From Roseiarcus sp963765375 (GTDB lineage Bacteria > Pseudomonadota > Alphaproteobacteria > Rhizobiales > Beijerinckiaceae), in NCBI GenBank assembly GCA_963765375.1, contig CAVXVZ010000010.1, forward strand, positions 124,001-188,000: a DNA stretch of 64,000 nucleotides. Direction: 5' to 3'. A model generated the notes under the pieces. It worked only from the letters and a program-made list of their open reading frames with translations, searched no databases and had not been told where the DNA came from. Made by a program: the position numbers and the translations under genes. Position 1 is the stretch's first letter, and each line of letters opens with the position of its first letter. Below are positions 53,761 through 62,160 of this stretch, piece by piece.

Positions 53761-54090
53761 CTAACAGGCCGTTGAAGAAGTATCCCGTTTGGCTTTGAGG
53801 ACGGCTTCGTCGCCGTTGTGATAGGCGAATTCGATCTCGATCGAGCCGTCGTCGTTGAGTTCGGCGGATCCGTCGCCAGAGACTTCGTCCATTTCGTCGA
53901 ACCCCTCCGACGCAAACCCGACCGATGAGCGGCTGTATTCGATGTCGAGGCCGGCCTGGAGCGCGCCGAAGGCGATTTCGCCTCGGCCATGGTCAGTGAT
54001 CGGGATCGTCGCGGGCCCGCAGAGGTCGAGATAACTAGACGAGGTTGAGCGCGCTCGTTGGTTGTTCGAAGACCTCGTAGGTCCAGACAC
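53761..54090 (-). CDS. Conserved hypothetical protein, start uncertain
   Basis: The conserved part starts at LDLCGPATIPITDHGRGEIA (about 54030) and continues FGALQAGLDIEYSRSSVGFA, SAELNDDGSIEIEFAYHNGD and EAVLKAKRDTSSTAC. No start codon lies at the head of this part. The nearest, a GTG at 54090, falls inside the transglutaminase gene. The stop TAG lies in the CTAA duplication of the IS701 element. The C-terminal coding sequence may itself derive from a transposon end (CAGGCCGTTGAAGAAGT). Function unknown. Confidence 0.5.
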   Translation of the reverse strand: MSGPTRSSNNQRARSTSSSYLDLCGPATIPITDHGRGEIAFGALQAGLDIEYSRSSVGFASEGFDEMDEVSGDGSAELNDDGSIEIEFAYHNGDEAVLKAKRDTSSTAC

Positions 54091-54868
54091 GGAAGGACTT
54101 GAGGACGTGGGGTCCGAACGAGTTGATGAGCGGGATATCCGCGGCGTCGCGGCCTCGCGCGACGACGATCCGCCCTATCCGCGGCATATTGTTGCGAGGA
54201 TCGAACGTCCACCACGATCCGTCGAGGAACACCTCTATCCAGGCGCTGAAATCCATCGGATCGACAACCGGCACGCCAATGTCGCCAAGATGGCCGTTGA
54301 CGTAACGAGCCGGAATGTTGAGGCATCGACAGAGCGTCACCGCGAGATGGGCGAAATCCCGGCAAACTCCAATACGCTCGTGGAAGGCTTCAAACGCGGT
54401 CCTGGTCGATCGCGCCTCCATATAGTCAAACTTGATGCGCCGATGCACAAAATCGCAAACGGCCTGCACCCGTCCCCATCCGGAGGGGACTTTCCCGAAT
54501 AGATCCCAAGCCGTCTGGCTCAGTTTATCCGTCTCGCAATATCGACTTCCCATCAGATAAAGCAGGCATGAATTGGGCAGCTCTGCGACAGGAACTTCCG
54601 CAGCGGCAAAGTCCGCCGAGTCAATCTTGCCATCGTCTTCGATCGTGGCGTCGCTCCAAATCGTGAGGTCGCCGGAAGGCGCCACCAGTCTGCGGCAACG
54701 ATTGCCAAAGGTATCGATGTAGGTGGTCGTCGCGATGATGGGCGTCGTGAATACCTTTTCGGCGACGCGTATGTCCGTCTTCCGATCTACGCTCACCGAC
54801 ATGAGGCAGACCATCGCGGTCGGCTGCGCGCAAGTGACGCTGATTTCATAGCCGTAGCGAATTAGCAT
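54035..54868 (-). CDS. Transglutaminase-like cysteine protease family protein
   Basis: 277 residues. The papain-like core has the catalytic Cys in FHERIGVCRDFAHLAVTLCR, a His/Asp region in PARYVNGHLGDIGV and SAWIEVFLDGSWWTFDPRNN (Asp). The N-terminal beta-rich part (MLIRYGYEISVTCAQPTAMV) is the usual transglutaminase N-terminal domain of bacteria. No signal peptide, so likely cytoplasmic. Such proteins often sit with alpha-E/circularly permuted ATP-grasp genes; none is seen here. Confidence 0.85.
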   Translation of the reverse strand: MLIRYGYEISVTCAQPTAMVCLMSVSVDRKTDIRVAEKVFTTPIIATTTYIDTFGNRCRRLVAPSGDLTIWSDATIEDDGKIDSADFAAAEVPVAELPNSCLLYLMGSRYCETDKLSQTAWDLFGKVPSGWGRVQAVCDFVHRRIKFDYMEARSTRTAFEAFHERIGVCRDFAHLAVTLCRCLNIPARYVNGHLGDIGVPVVDPMDFSAWIEVFLDGSWWTFDPRNNMPRIGRIVVARGRDAADIPLINSFGPHVLKSFRVWTYEVFEQPTSALNLV

Positions 54869-54996
54869 CGCTCACCAGCCCCTAAACGTGCGCCTCAAGA
54901 CGCGATGAATCACGACCCCTCGGCGTCCAGCCAAGGCGGTCGGCGCGAGCGTCGCGCCAACCGTCCATCTTCGTGTTCGGCTCTGCCAACCGAGTT

Positions 54997-55362
54997 CTAC
55001 TTCACGCCGCTGAGCAGAGCGGCGCAGGCCTGTGGCACGCCGGAATCGGCGGCCTTGCTGCCAGGCATCACCGCCCAGCCGCCTTTTTCGACGTATGCCG
55101 CTTGTTGCCAGGCGTCGGTCTTTTTCAGCTCCGTCAGATTGTTGGCGGCGTCAGCCCCGCGTTGGAACTGCTCGACGCAGATCGGCGCTATCGCTGCGAC
55201 CACGGCGTTACTGGCCGTGCTGTCCGCCAGGGTCTTCGCCGTGCTTCCGAGCATCCACCCACCCCAACCGAAGCCGACGGCGAGAGTCGCGACGACGCCG
55301 ACAGCGGCGCCCTGCAGCAGCCGCGTTAGCGATTCTCCTCGATACCAAGCCAAGGTTTGCAT
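54997..55362 (-). CDS. Small conserved membrane protein downstream of groEL
   Basis: 121 residues from the ATG at 55362, preceded by GGGAGGAG. One membrane helix lies at residues 14-38 (LLQGAAVGVVATLAVGFGWG), then a polar domain with conserved Cys (IAPICVEQFQRGADAANNLT, MPGSKAADSGVPQACAALLS). No named family is recognised. Because of the groEL frameshift, the groEL frame runs into this gene without a stop. Confidence 0.75.
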   Translation of the reverse strand: MQTLAWYRGESLTRLLQGAAVGVVATLAVGFGWGGWMLGSTAKTLADSTASNAVVAAIAPICVEQFQRGADAANNLTELKKTDAWQQAAYVEKGGWAVMPGSKAADSGVPQACAALLSGVK

Positions 55363-55475
55363 GACACTCTCCTCCCGATCGGGTCGGAAGGATTCCGCCC
55401 CTTCTGAGCATTGGGCGACAAATTTGGCATTGGGGCACGTCGCCGAGGCCCTGTCTTTGCCCCGTCGGGCGGGGT

Positions 55476-57111
55476 TTAGTAGTCCATTCCGCCCATGCCG
55501 CCGCCGGGCATGGCGGGGCCGGCATTCTTCTTCGGAGTTCTCGGCGACCATCGCTTCGGTCGTGATCATGAGGCCGGCGATCGAAGCCGCGTCCTGCAGG
55601 GCGACCCGCACGACCTTCGCCGGGTCGACGATGCCGGCGTTTAGCATGTCGACATATTGCTCGGTCTGGGCGTCGAAACCAAAGGACTGCGACTTGTTCT
55701 CAAGAACCTTGCCTACGACGATCGAACCCTCTACGCCCGAATTCTCAGCGATCTGCCGGATCGGCGCTTCCAGCGCCCTTAGCACGATGTTGATGCCGGA
55801 CTGGACATCTTCATTTTCGTCGCTGAGCTTGCCGATCGCCGCTTTGGCGCGCAACAGCGCGACGCCGCCGCCGGAAACAATGCCTTCCTCAACCGCGGCC
55901 CTGGTCGCGTTCATAGCGTCCTCGACGCGATCCTTCTTCTCCTTAACCTCGACCTCGGTCGAGCCGCCGACGCGGATGATGGCGACGCCGCCAGCGAGTT
56001 TGGCCAGCCGCTCCTGCAGCTTCTCCTTGTCGTAGTCGGAGGTCGTCTCCTCGATCTGCGCCTTGATCTGGGCGATCCGGCCCTGGATGTCCTGTTTCTT
56101 GCCGGCGCCGTCGATGATCGTGGTGTTCTCCTTCTCGATGCGCACGCGCTTCGCCTTGCCGAGCATTTGAAGGGTCACGTTCTCGAGCTTGATGCCGAGG
56201 TCCTCGGCGATCATCGTGCCGCCGGTCAGGACGGCGATGTCCTCGAGCATCGCCTTGCGGCGATCGCCGAAGCCCGGCGCCTTGACCGCCGCGACCTTCA
56301 GGCCGCCGCGCAGCTTGTTGACGACCAGCGTCGCCAAGGCCTCGCCGTCGATGTCCTCGGCGATAATGAGCAGAGGCTTGCCGGCCTGCACCACCGCCTC
56401 GAGGATGGGGAGCATGGGCTGAAGCGAGGAGAGCTTCTTCTCGTGGATGAGAATGTGTGGGTCCTCGAGCTCGGCCACCATCTTCTCGGCGTTGGTGATG
56501 AAATAGGGCGAGAGATATCCGCGATCGAACTGCATGCCCTCGACGACGTCGAGTTCGGTCTCGGCGGTCTTCGCCTCCTCGACAGTGATCACCCCCTCCT
56601 TGCCCACTTTGTCCATAGCCTGCGCGATCATCTTGCCGATCGCCTTGTCCCCGTTCGATGCGATGGTTCCGATCTGGGCGATCTCTTCGGAGGACTGCAC
56701 CTTCTTGGCGCGGCGGTCGATGTCCTTGACGACCGCAGTCACCGCGATGTCGATGCCGCGCTTGAGATCCATCGGGTTCATGCCGGCGGCGACCAGCTTG
56801 AGGCCTTCTTTCATGATCGAGGCGGCGAGCACCGTGGCGGTGGTCGTGCCGTCGCCGGCAAGATCGTTGGTCTTCGAGGCGACCTCGCGCACCATCTGGG
56901 CGCCCATATTCTCGAATTTATCGTCGAGCTCGATCTCCTTGGCGACGGTAACGCCGTCCTTGGTGATGCGAGGCGCGCCATACGACTTGTCGAGGATGAC
57001 GTTGCGGCCTTTGGGGCCAAGCGTCACCTTGACCGCATTATTGAGAATATCGACGCCGCGCAGCATTCGGTCGCGCGCGTCGGAGGAGAAGCGTACGTCT
57101 TTTGCGGACAT
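55476..57111 (-). CDS. groEL: Chaperonin GroEL with a 3' frameshift
   Basis: The first about 525 residues are canonical: KDVRFSSDARDRMLRGVDIL, NVILDKSYGAPRITKDGVTV, AGDGTTTATVLAASIMKEGL (ATP site), ISPYF-type region YLSPYFITNAEKMVAELEDP and EGIVSGGGVALLRAKAAIGK. Near 55536 one base is in excess (GAGAACTCCGAAG for GAGAAGCCGAAG). In the correct frame the normal tail PAMPGGGMGGMDY and TAA 55476-55478 follow. As written, the frame continues past this stop into the next gene, giving a 704-residue product. groES lies 37 bases upstream. Confidence 0.9.
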
Positions 57112-57148
57112 GGTTTGGATCCTTCAATTGTCGAAATGAAATTTAGTT

Positions 57149-57463
57149 CTAGGCGGCCTTCTTGGAGGCGATCACGCCTTCGATCACGCCCATCACGTCG
57201 GTCTCCTTCATGATCAGGAGCTCCTCGCCGTCGATCTTGACTTCCGTGCCCGACCACTTGCCGAACAAGACCCGCTCGCCCGGCTTGAGTTGGATGGGGG
57301 TAAGATTGCCGCTGTCATCGCGGCCACCCGGGCCGACCGCGACGACCTCACCTTCCTGCGGCTTCTCTTTGACGGTGTCGGGAATGATGATGCCGCCCTT
57401 CGTCTTATCCTCGCCCTCAATCCGGCGGATGACGACGCGGTCGTGCAACGGGCGAAATTTCAT
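57149..57463 (-). CDS. groES: Co-chaperonin GroES
   Basis: 104 residues from the ATG at 57463. MKFRPLHDRVVIRRIEGEDK opens the fold; TKGGIIIPDTVKEKPQEGEV is the mobile loop that contacts GroEL; VLFGKWSGTEVKIDGEELLI follows. It caps the GroEL ring. A CIRCE element lies about 100 bases upstream, so the operon is under HrcA control. Confidence 0.95.
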   Translation of the reverse strand: MKFRPLHDRVVIRRIEGEDKTKGGIIIPDTVKEKPQEGEVVAVGPGGRDDSGNLTPIQLKPGERVLFGKWSGTEVKIDGEELLIMKETDVMGVIEGVIASKKAA

Positions 57464-57562
57464 GGGGACTTGTTTCCGGTCGGCGCGCGTCAACAATCAG
57501 AGGCGAAATCGCCCCAGTGGACTCTGCTGTTCGGCTCGACCTTGAATGTCATATGGCTATTT

Positions 57563-57589
57563 CTGGCACTCTAGACAAGAGAGTGCCAA
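57563..57589. promoter_or_regulatory. CIRCE operator (HrcA site)
   Basis: CTGGCACTC-N9-GAGTGCCAA, a 9-9-9 inverted repeat close to the CIRCE consensus TTAGCACTC-N9-GAGTGCTAA. It stands 100 bases upstream of groES. HrcA binding here represses groESL until heat shock. Confidence 0.92.
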
Positions 57590-57704
57590 AAGATATTTCA
57601 TGTAGACCGATCAAATGCGTACGACGGCCAACTGCCGATGGGCAGGCAAGATCAAGATCGCCGGATCTCCGAGCAAGGGAGGGAAGCGGTCGTCGCAATG
57701 CTAG

Positions 57705-59284
57705 CAGCCTGTCGGACTGAATCCTTGCAGCTGGTCTTTGAAACGGCCTACCGCGATTGCGCGGAGGTCGGCGCCTTGTTGAGCTTGTGGGCGTTGCGAT
57801 TGAGTTTGTTGGATCGGCGATCGAGCTGGACTTCCGGCGCCGGGCGCCCCGCCTTCAATAGGCGGGGGCGAGGGCGAACATTTCGCTTCATGTTCCAGGC
57901 CATGGTCACGAGACTCCACTCGCTGCGCACTTTTTCGAGCCCGCGCAGTGAAAATTGACGGAACCCGAGCACGGATTTGATGATGCCGAACACCGGTTCG
58001 GGGGTCTGTTTGCGCAGGGCGTAGAGCGCCGGCGTCGAGGCGTCTTCAAACGATGCGCCATCGCCTCGACCGGCGTCGGCTTGTCCGGCGCGGCCGGCGC
58101 CGGTCGAAGTGCTCGGCGAAAGGCGATGGTGCGGCTGGCGGCCCATCGCGACGCCGGTTCGATTCCCGCCTCTTGGCAAGCCTCGACATTGCCCGCGCTG
58201 AAATAGCCGGTGATCGCCAGCAGAGTTTCGGCCTCGCCCAAGGCCTCGGGCAAAGCGCCGATCTTGCCCAGCATCGGCTCGACCTGGTTCTTGTCGTTGG
58301 GCGCCTGGACATCTCGGTCGCCATCACAGCAGGATGCTGACGTCGGCCGCGGCTTGCGCGTTGTAGCATTGATCGAAGCCGCCGCCGGCCACCGCATGCG
58401 CGATCTTCATCGGTCAGATTGACCTGATCGCTCGGCAGCGGCCCCTCGGGCGGCGGCCGCGGCGCCTGCCGCCCGGAGTTTTTCCCGTCGCCGCCGTCTT
58501 GGCGCGCGCGCCGCCATAATTGCGTCATGTCCGCCAATCCGCGCGCGTGGCGCCCCTGGCGCGCGCCTCGATCTTGGCGCGCGCCTCGGCGATCTTGCCC
58601 AGACGCTCCTCGCGCCGCGCAGTTCGTCGGGAATTGACATGCCGTCGGGAAGGTCCGCCGCGTCCGCCGCCTCGGCCTTGGCCATCAAATCGGCGACCTC
58701 GCCCTTCAGTTGCGCCTCGAACTGCCCGCATGCTCATCGGAAATCGCGCTGTGCCGGCTGGCGTAGGCGTGAATCCTCGCCCGTCGAGGCCGAAGGTTCC
58801 CACTTCAGACGCCCATCTCGCGCGCAAGCAGCAACACTTGGACGAACAGCCCCTCGATCGGTTTGAGAAAACGCCGGCGAAACGTCGCCAGCGTGTCGTG
58901 GTCGGGATGATCGTTGGCCGCGATGAAACGAAACGCCACCGAGTCATACGTCGCCCGCTCCAGCTTGCGGCTCGAAAACACCCCCGTCGCGTAGCCGTAA
59001 ACAAGAAGACCCACCAACACCCTGGGATGGTAGGACGCCGAACCCGAGCCGCGATACTCGCCACTGATCGCGCGAAGGTCGAGCCCGTCGATCACTTCAA
59101 CCACAAAGTGCGCCAAATGCTTCGCTCGCAGCCACGCCACCGAAGGCGGCAGAAGATAACCCATCCGCCGATCAATGTGCGGAAATTGCTCATGCGCAGG
59201 CTCAGGCGAATCAATGCCGCGATTCTAACTCGCCAAATCTCGCCTGCCCTTCAAACTGGCAACTCCCGTAAGTCCGACAGGCTG
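57705..59284 (-). mobile_element. IS1182-family insertion sequence (degenerate)
   Basis: 1580 bases bounded by perfect 14-base inverted repeats (CAGCCTGTCGGACT) and flanked by CTAG (57701-57704 and 59285-59288), the palindromic target typical of IS1182. The transposase inside is broken by several frameshifts, so the copy is not autonomous. Confidence 0.87.
57748..59164 (-). pseudogene. IS1182-family transposase, multiply frameshifted
   Basis: The N-terminal piece (59164 to about 58805) reads MGYLLPPSVAWLRAKHLAHF, AISGEYRGSGSASYHPRVLV and GLLVYGYATGVFSSRKLERA, the standard IS1182 start. The middle is spread over at least three frames. The C-terminal piece (to 57748) reads FGIIKSVLGFRQFSLRGLEK and VRSEWSLVTMAWNMKRNVRP, the family's end. 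No single frame covers the gene. Confidence 0.83.
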
Positions 59285-59587
59285 CTAGGCGAGGGCGACT
59301 TTTTCGGCGAAGGCTGTCTGATCGCGCAACCGTTGCGCTGAGCGCAAATGGATGCTGCTCCGCACACCGCCGCTCGCGGGAGCGATGCCTTACGCGAAGA
59401 ATTGAAGGCGGCTGAGCAAAGTTAAGCGCCCCAATCTCGCATTTGCGGAGCCGCCGGAGCGCCTCCAAGCCTGGCTCGCCATGGCGCGCCGACGAGACGC
59501 TTCATGATTCCTCGCCGATCCTCTCCGGCTCCCGCGCTTTCCGCTCCGCTTCATGCTAGGTGAACGCCTCAGAAAGTTGGACCGGTC
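59285..59587. other. Short region between IS1182 and DUF1772 gene
   Basis: 303 bases. The first 58 complete the Crp/Fnr fragment described above. No gene is supported in the rest. A promoter for the DUF1772 gene is expected near its end. Confidence 0.4.
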
Positions 59588-60010
59588 ATGATTTGGGGAA
59601 CGTTCGCGCTTATCTTCGCCACCGCCTTCACCGGCGCCTCGTTCTACGTCAACTGGGTCGAGCAGCCCGCGCGGCTCAAGCTCGAGGATGAGGCGCTGCT
59701 CAGCGAATGGGGGCCAAGCGACAGCCGGGGGATCGCGCTTCTCGCGGCTTACGCGCTCCTGGCGGCGATCGCCGGCTTCATCGCCTATTTCGAATCGCAG
59801 GACGTGCGGTGGGCGTTCGGCGCGCTCGTCATCATCCTGAGCTGGCCTTACGCGTTTTTTCTCATGACGCCGCTCGACAACCAGATCCGGGGGCTGCGCG
59901 GCTCCGACGTCGCCGCGGCGCGGGCGCTCGTTCGCCAATGGGGCCTCGTCGAATCCGGCCTTACGGGACTCGGGCTGGCGGCGGTCGCCCTGTTCGTATG
60001 GGTGATTTGA
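59588..60010 (+). CDS. DUF1772 domain-containing membrane protein
   Basis: 140 residues with four membrane helices (TFALIFATAFTGASFYVNWV; GIALLAAYALLAAIAGFIAY; WAFGALVIILSWPYAFFLMT; GLTGLGLAAVALFVWVI). The order and the motif FYVNWVEQPARLKL and LMTPLDNQIRGL fit DUF1772 (anthrone-oxygenase-like). No reaction is known for the bacterial members. cobS follows 71 bases later. Confidence 0.8.
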   Translation: MIWGTFALIFATAFTGASFYVNWVEQPARLKLEDEALLSEWGPSDSRGIALLAAYALLAAIAGFIAYFESQDVRWAFGALVIILSWPYAFFLMTPLDNQIRGLRGSDVAAARALVRQWGLVESGLTGLGLAAVALFVWVI

Positions 60011-60081
60011 GCGGCGCCGCCGATGTCCCCTCTCCTCTCGCCGCCCGAGCCGCATCGATCGACCCAGGGGCAGTCTCGAAC

Positions 60082-60885
60082 ATGACCGGTCGAGACCCCT
60101 CGCGCCGCTTTGCTCCCGCCGCGCGCGACATCGGCGACGCGCTTGGCTTTTTCACTCGCATGCCGGTCGGCGCCAGGGCGCCGCTCGACATCAACCGCTT
60201 CGCCTGGGCGACGCCAGTCGCAGGCGCCGCGGTCGGTCTTGTCGGCGCGCTGGCGCTGGCGCTGACGGGGCTCATCGGCCTGCCGCATCTCATTCGCGCC
60301 GGCCTGGCGACGGCCGCCCTCGTCGCCGCGACCGGCGCCCTGCACGAGGATGGTCTCGCCGACGTCGCCGACGGCTTCGGCGGCGGGGCGACGCGGGCGA
60401 TGAAGCTCGACATCATGCGCGACAGCCGCATCGGCGCCTACGGCGCCATTGCGCTGACGCTCGCCCTCATCCTGCGCGTCGCCGCGCTCACTGCGGCGCT
60501 CGACGGCGGCTTCTGGCGCGCTTCGCTGAGCCTGATCGCCGTCGCCGCCCTTTCCCGCGCCGGCGCGCTGACGCCGCTCGCGCTCCTCGGCCCCGCGCGC
60601 GCCGACGGCGCTGGGGCCGCGGCCGGGCGGCTCGATCGCGACGCGCTCGCCGCCGCCTGGGGCTCGGCCCTCATCATCGCGCTCGCGCTTGGCTTCGGTT
60701 CGCTCGGGCTCTGGCGCGCTCTCGCGGCCGCGTTGGCGAGCGGCGCAGCCGCCTTGGCGATGGTCGCCTTGGCGCGGCGCGCGATCGGCGGCCAGACCGG
60801 CGACGTCGCTGGCGCGGCCCAGCAGGGAGCCGAGATCGCCGCGTGGTGCGGGCTTCTCATCGGGCAAGCGGCCTCTAGCGGTTAA
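60082..60885 (+). CDS. cobS: Adenosylcobinamide-GDP ribazoletransferase (cobalamin synthase)
   Basis: 267 residues from the ATG at 60082. The CobS motif ALHEDGLADVADGFGGGATR, then MKLDIMRDSRIGAYGAIALT, carries the acidic residues that bind Mg2+. Several membrane helices surround it. It joins adenosylcobinamide-GDP to alpha-ribazole (or its phosphate) to make cobalamin in the inner membrane. No other cob gene is adjacent. A B12-dependent radical SAM enzyme is encoded elsewhere in the window. Confidence 0.9.
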   Translation: MTGRDPSRRFAPAARDIGDALGFFTRMPVGARAPLDINRFAWATPVAGAAVGLVGALALALTGLIGLPHLIRAGLATAALVAATGALHEDGLADVADGFGGGATRAMKLDIMRDSRIGAYGAIALTLALILRVAALTAALDGGFWRASLSLIAVAALSRAGALTPLALLGPARADGAGAAAGRLDRDALAAAWGSALIIALALGFGSLGLWRALAAALASGAAALAMVALARRAIGGQTGDVAGAAQQGAEIAAWCGLLIGQAASSG

Positions 60886-61231
60886 GCGCTTGAATGGAGC
60901 CGGACTGGCTCCTCTTTGCCAGCGGGGTCGATCCGTTTGGATTCTCTTGGTTCGCGGCCGTTTGGTGGCGCGGGCGTCCCCGCTCATGGGTTGGATTGTC
61001 TTGGACTGTCTTGGATTCTCTCGTCCGAATCGAGACTTTTCAATGGGTTGCGCGGCTTGAACGGGCGGACGATTTTTCCCGCGCTTCGTCGTCGGCCGAG
61101 GGGCGCCGGAACCGGCGTCCTGTGGTCTTGGCATGAGGGGACGACGGGGTTGCTCATGGGCCAGCTTAACCTGAGTTCTGATTTTCCGCAAGGGATTGCC
61201 GTTCCAAATGTCGCAACACTAAATAAACGCC
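60886..61231. other. Intergenic region with short direct repeats
   Basis: 346 bases. Near 61002-61018 the word GTCTTGGA is repeated (TTGGATTGTCTTGGACTGTC then TTGGATTCTC). CTTTTCAATGGGTT (about 61036-61049) matches the copy near 9856. No gene is supported, and an AT-poor promoter for the DUF1289 gene cannot be picked out. Confidence 0.4.
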
Positions 61232-61459
61232 ATGCCCGCGCCTGTTCTGTCGACCCCCTGCGTCAAACTCTGCGTCATCGACCCGATCTCCAGGCTCTGC
61301 ATCGGCTGCGGCCGCACCGGGGATGAAATCGCATCCTGGATGGCGTTGAACGAGGCCGAACGCCTGGCGGTCATGGCAGGGCTTGGCGAACGCCTGGCAA
61401 AGGCGCGGTCGCGCGCCTCGCGCGGCGGGCGGGTCGCGGCGCGCGGCCGGCTCTGCTGA
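61232..61459 (+). CDS. DUF1289 domain-containing protein
   Basis: 75 residues with the DUF1289 Cys pattern: STPCVKLCVIDPISRLCIGC (CxxxC-x8-CxxC), then GRTGDEIASWMALNEAER. The four Cys probably bind a metal. Its TGA overlaps the ATG of the aspartic protease gene, as in other Rhizobiales. Function unknown. Confidence 0.88.
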   Translation: MPAPVLSTPCVKLCVIDPISRLCIGCGRTGDEIASWMALNEAERLAVMAGLGERLAKARSRASRGGRVAARGRLC

Positions 61460-62154
61460 TGCGTTTCGTCGTGCCCATTGCGGTTCTCGCGGCGGCGCTG
61501 GCGGCGCTGCTCACGACCCCGTCGCAGTCGACTCTGCTCGGGCTCGACCATCAAAGCTTCGCCAGCGCCGCGATCGGCGCCGCGCTTTTGCTGTGGCTGC
61601 TCCTCAACGGCCTGCGTTCGGCGCGGCCGAGCGACGTCGCCCGCATCGCGAACGCGGCCGCGATCTGGGCGGCGCTCTTGCTCGCGCTGACCGGCGTCTA
61701 CGCCTATCGCTACGAGGCTTCCGACATCGCCGAGCGCATCGCCGGCGAGCTGTTCCCGGCCGAGCCCGAGGTCGGCAGCGGCGGCGAAGTGATCGTCAAC
61801 CAGCGGCTTGGCGGCGAATTCGCGATTGCCGGGCGGGTCAACGGCGCGCGCGTGACCTTCCTGTTCGACACCGGGGCTTCGGCCGTGGTGCTCACCGCCG
61901 CCGACGCGAGGCGCGCCGGGATCAACACCGCCGGACTTGAATATGACGCGCCGGTCTCCACCGCCAACGGAGCGGCGCTGGCCGCGGAGGTCCGTCTCGA
62001 CCAGGTCGCCGTCGGGCCGATCGTGATGCGCAATGTCGCGGCCCTGGTCGCTCGCTCCGGGGCGCTGGACGAGAGCCTGCTCGGGATGAGCTTTCTCGGC
62101 CGGCTCAAGAGCTATGCGGTCGAACGGGGGCGGCTCGTCCTGACGGCGAGGTGA
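61459..62154 (+). CDS. TIGR02281 family clan AA aspartic protease
   Basis: 231 residues. Three N-terminal membrane helices (to about residue 90) anchor a C-terminal retropepsin-like domain. The active site is TFLFDTGASAVVLTAADARR (DTGA), with FAIAGRVNGARVTF before and SLLGMSFLGRLKSYAVERGR after, the standard end of TIGR02281. It probably works as a dimer facing the periplasm. The DUF1289 gene overlaps its start. Confidence 0.88.
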   Translation: MRFVVPIAVLAAALAALLTTPSQSTLLGLDHQSFASAAIGAALLLWLLLNGLRSARPSDVARIANAAAIWAALLLALTGVYAYRYEASDIAERIAGELFPAEPEVGSGGEVIVNQRLGGEFAIAGRVNGARVTFLFDTGASAVVLTAADARRAGINTAGLEYDAPVSTANGAALAAEVRLDQVAVGPIVMRNVAALVARSGALDESLLGMSFLGRLKSYAVERGRLVLTAR

Positions 62155-62160
62155 ATCCCC

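Larger units (their letters stand above)
57640..59342 (+). pseudogene. Crp/Fnr-like cyclic-nucleotide-binding fragment split by IS1182
   Basis: Before the IS, 57652-57704 reads QDRRISEQGREAVVAML. After it, 59285-59342 reads GEGDFFGEGCLIAQPLR and stops. Joined at the CTAG duplication they form VAMLGEGDFFGEGCLIAQPL, the core of a cNMP-binding domain as in rhizobial Crp/Fnr regulators. The rest of the gene is absent on both sides, so the gene was already reduced or was deleted around the insertion. Confidence 0.7.

Noticed and set aside
57701..59288. Several short genes proposed in this interval on both strands
   Set aside because: The interval is a single IS1182 element with terminal repeats and CTAG flanks; the pieces are frames of one broken transposase.
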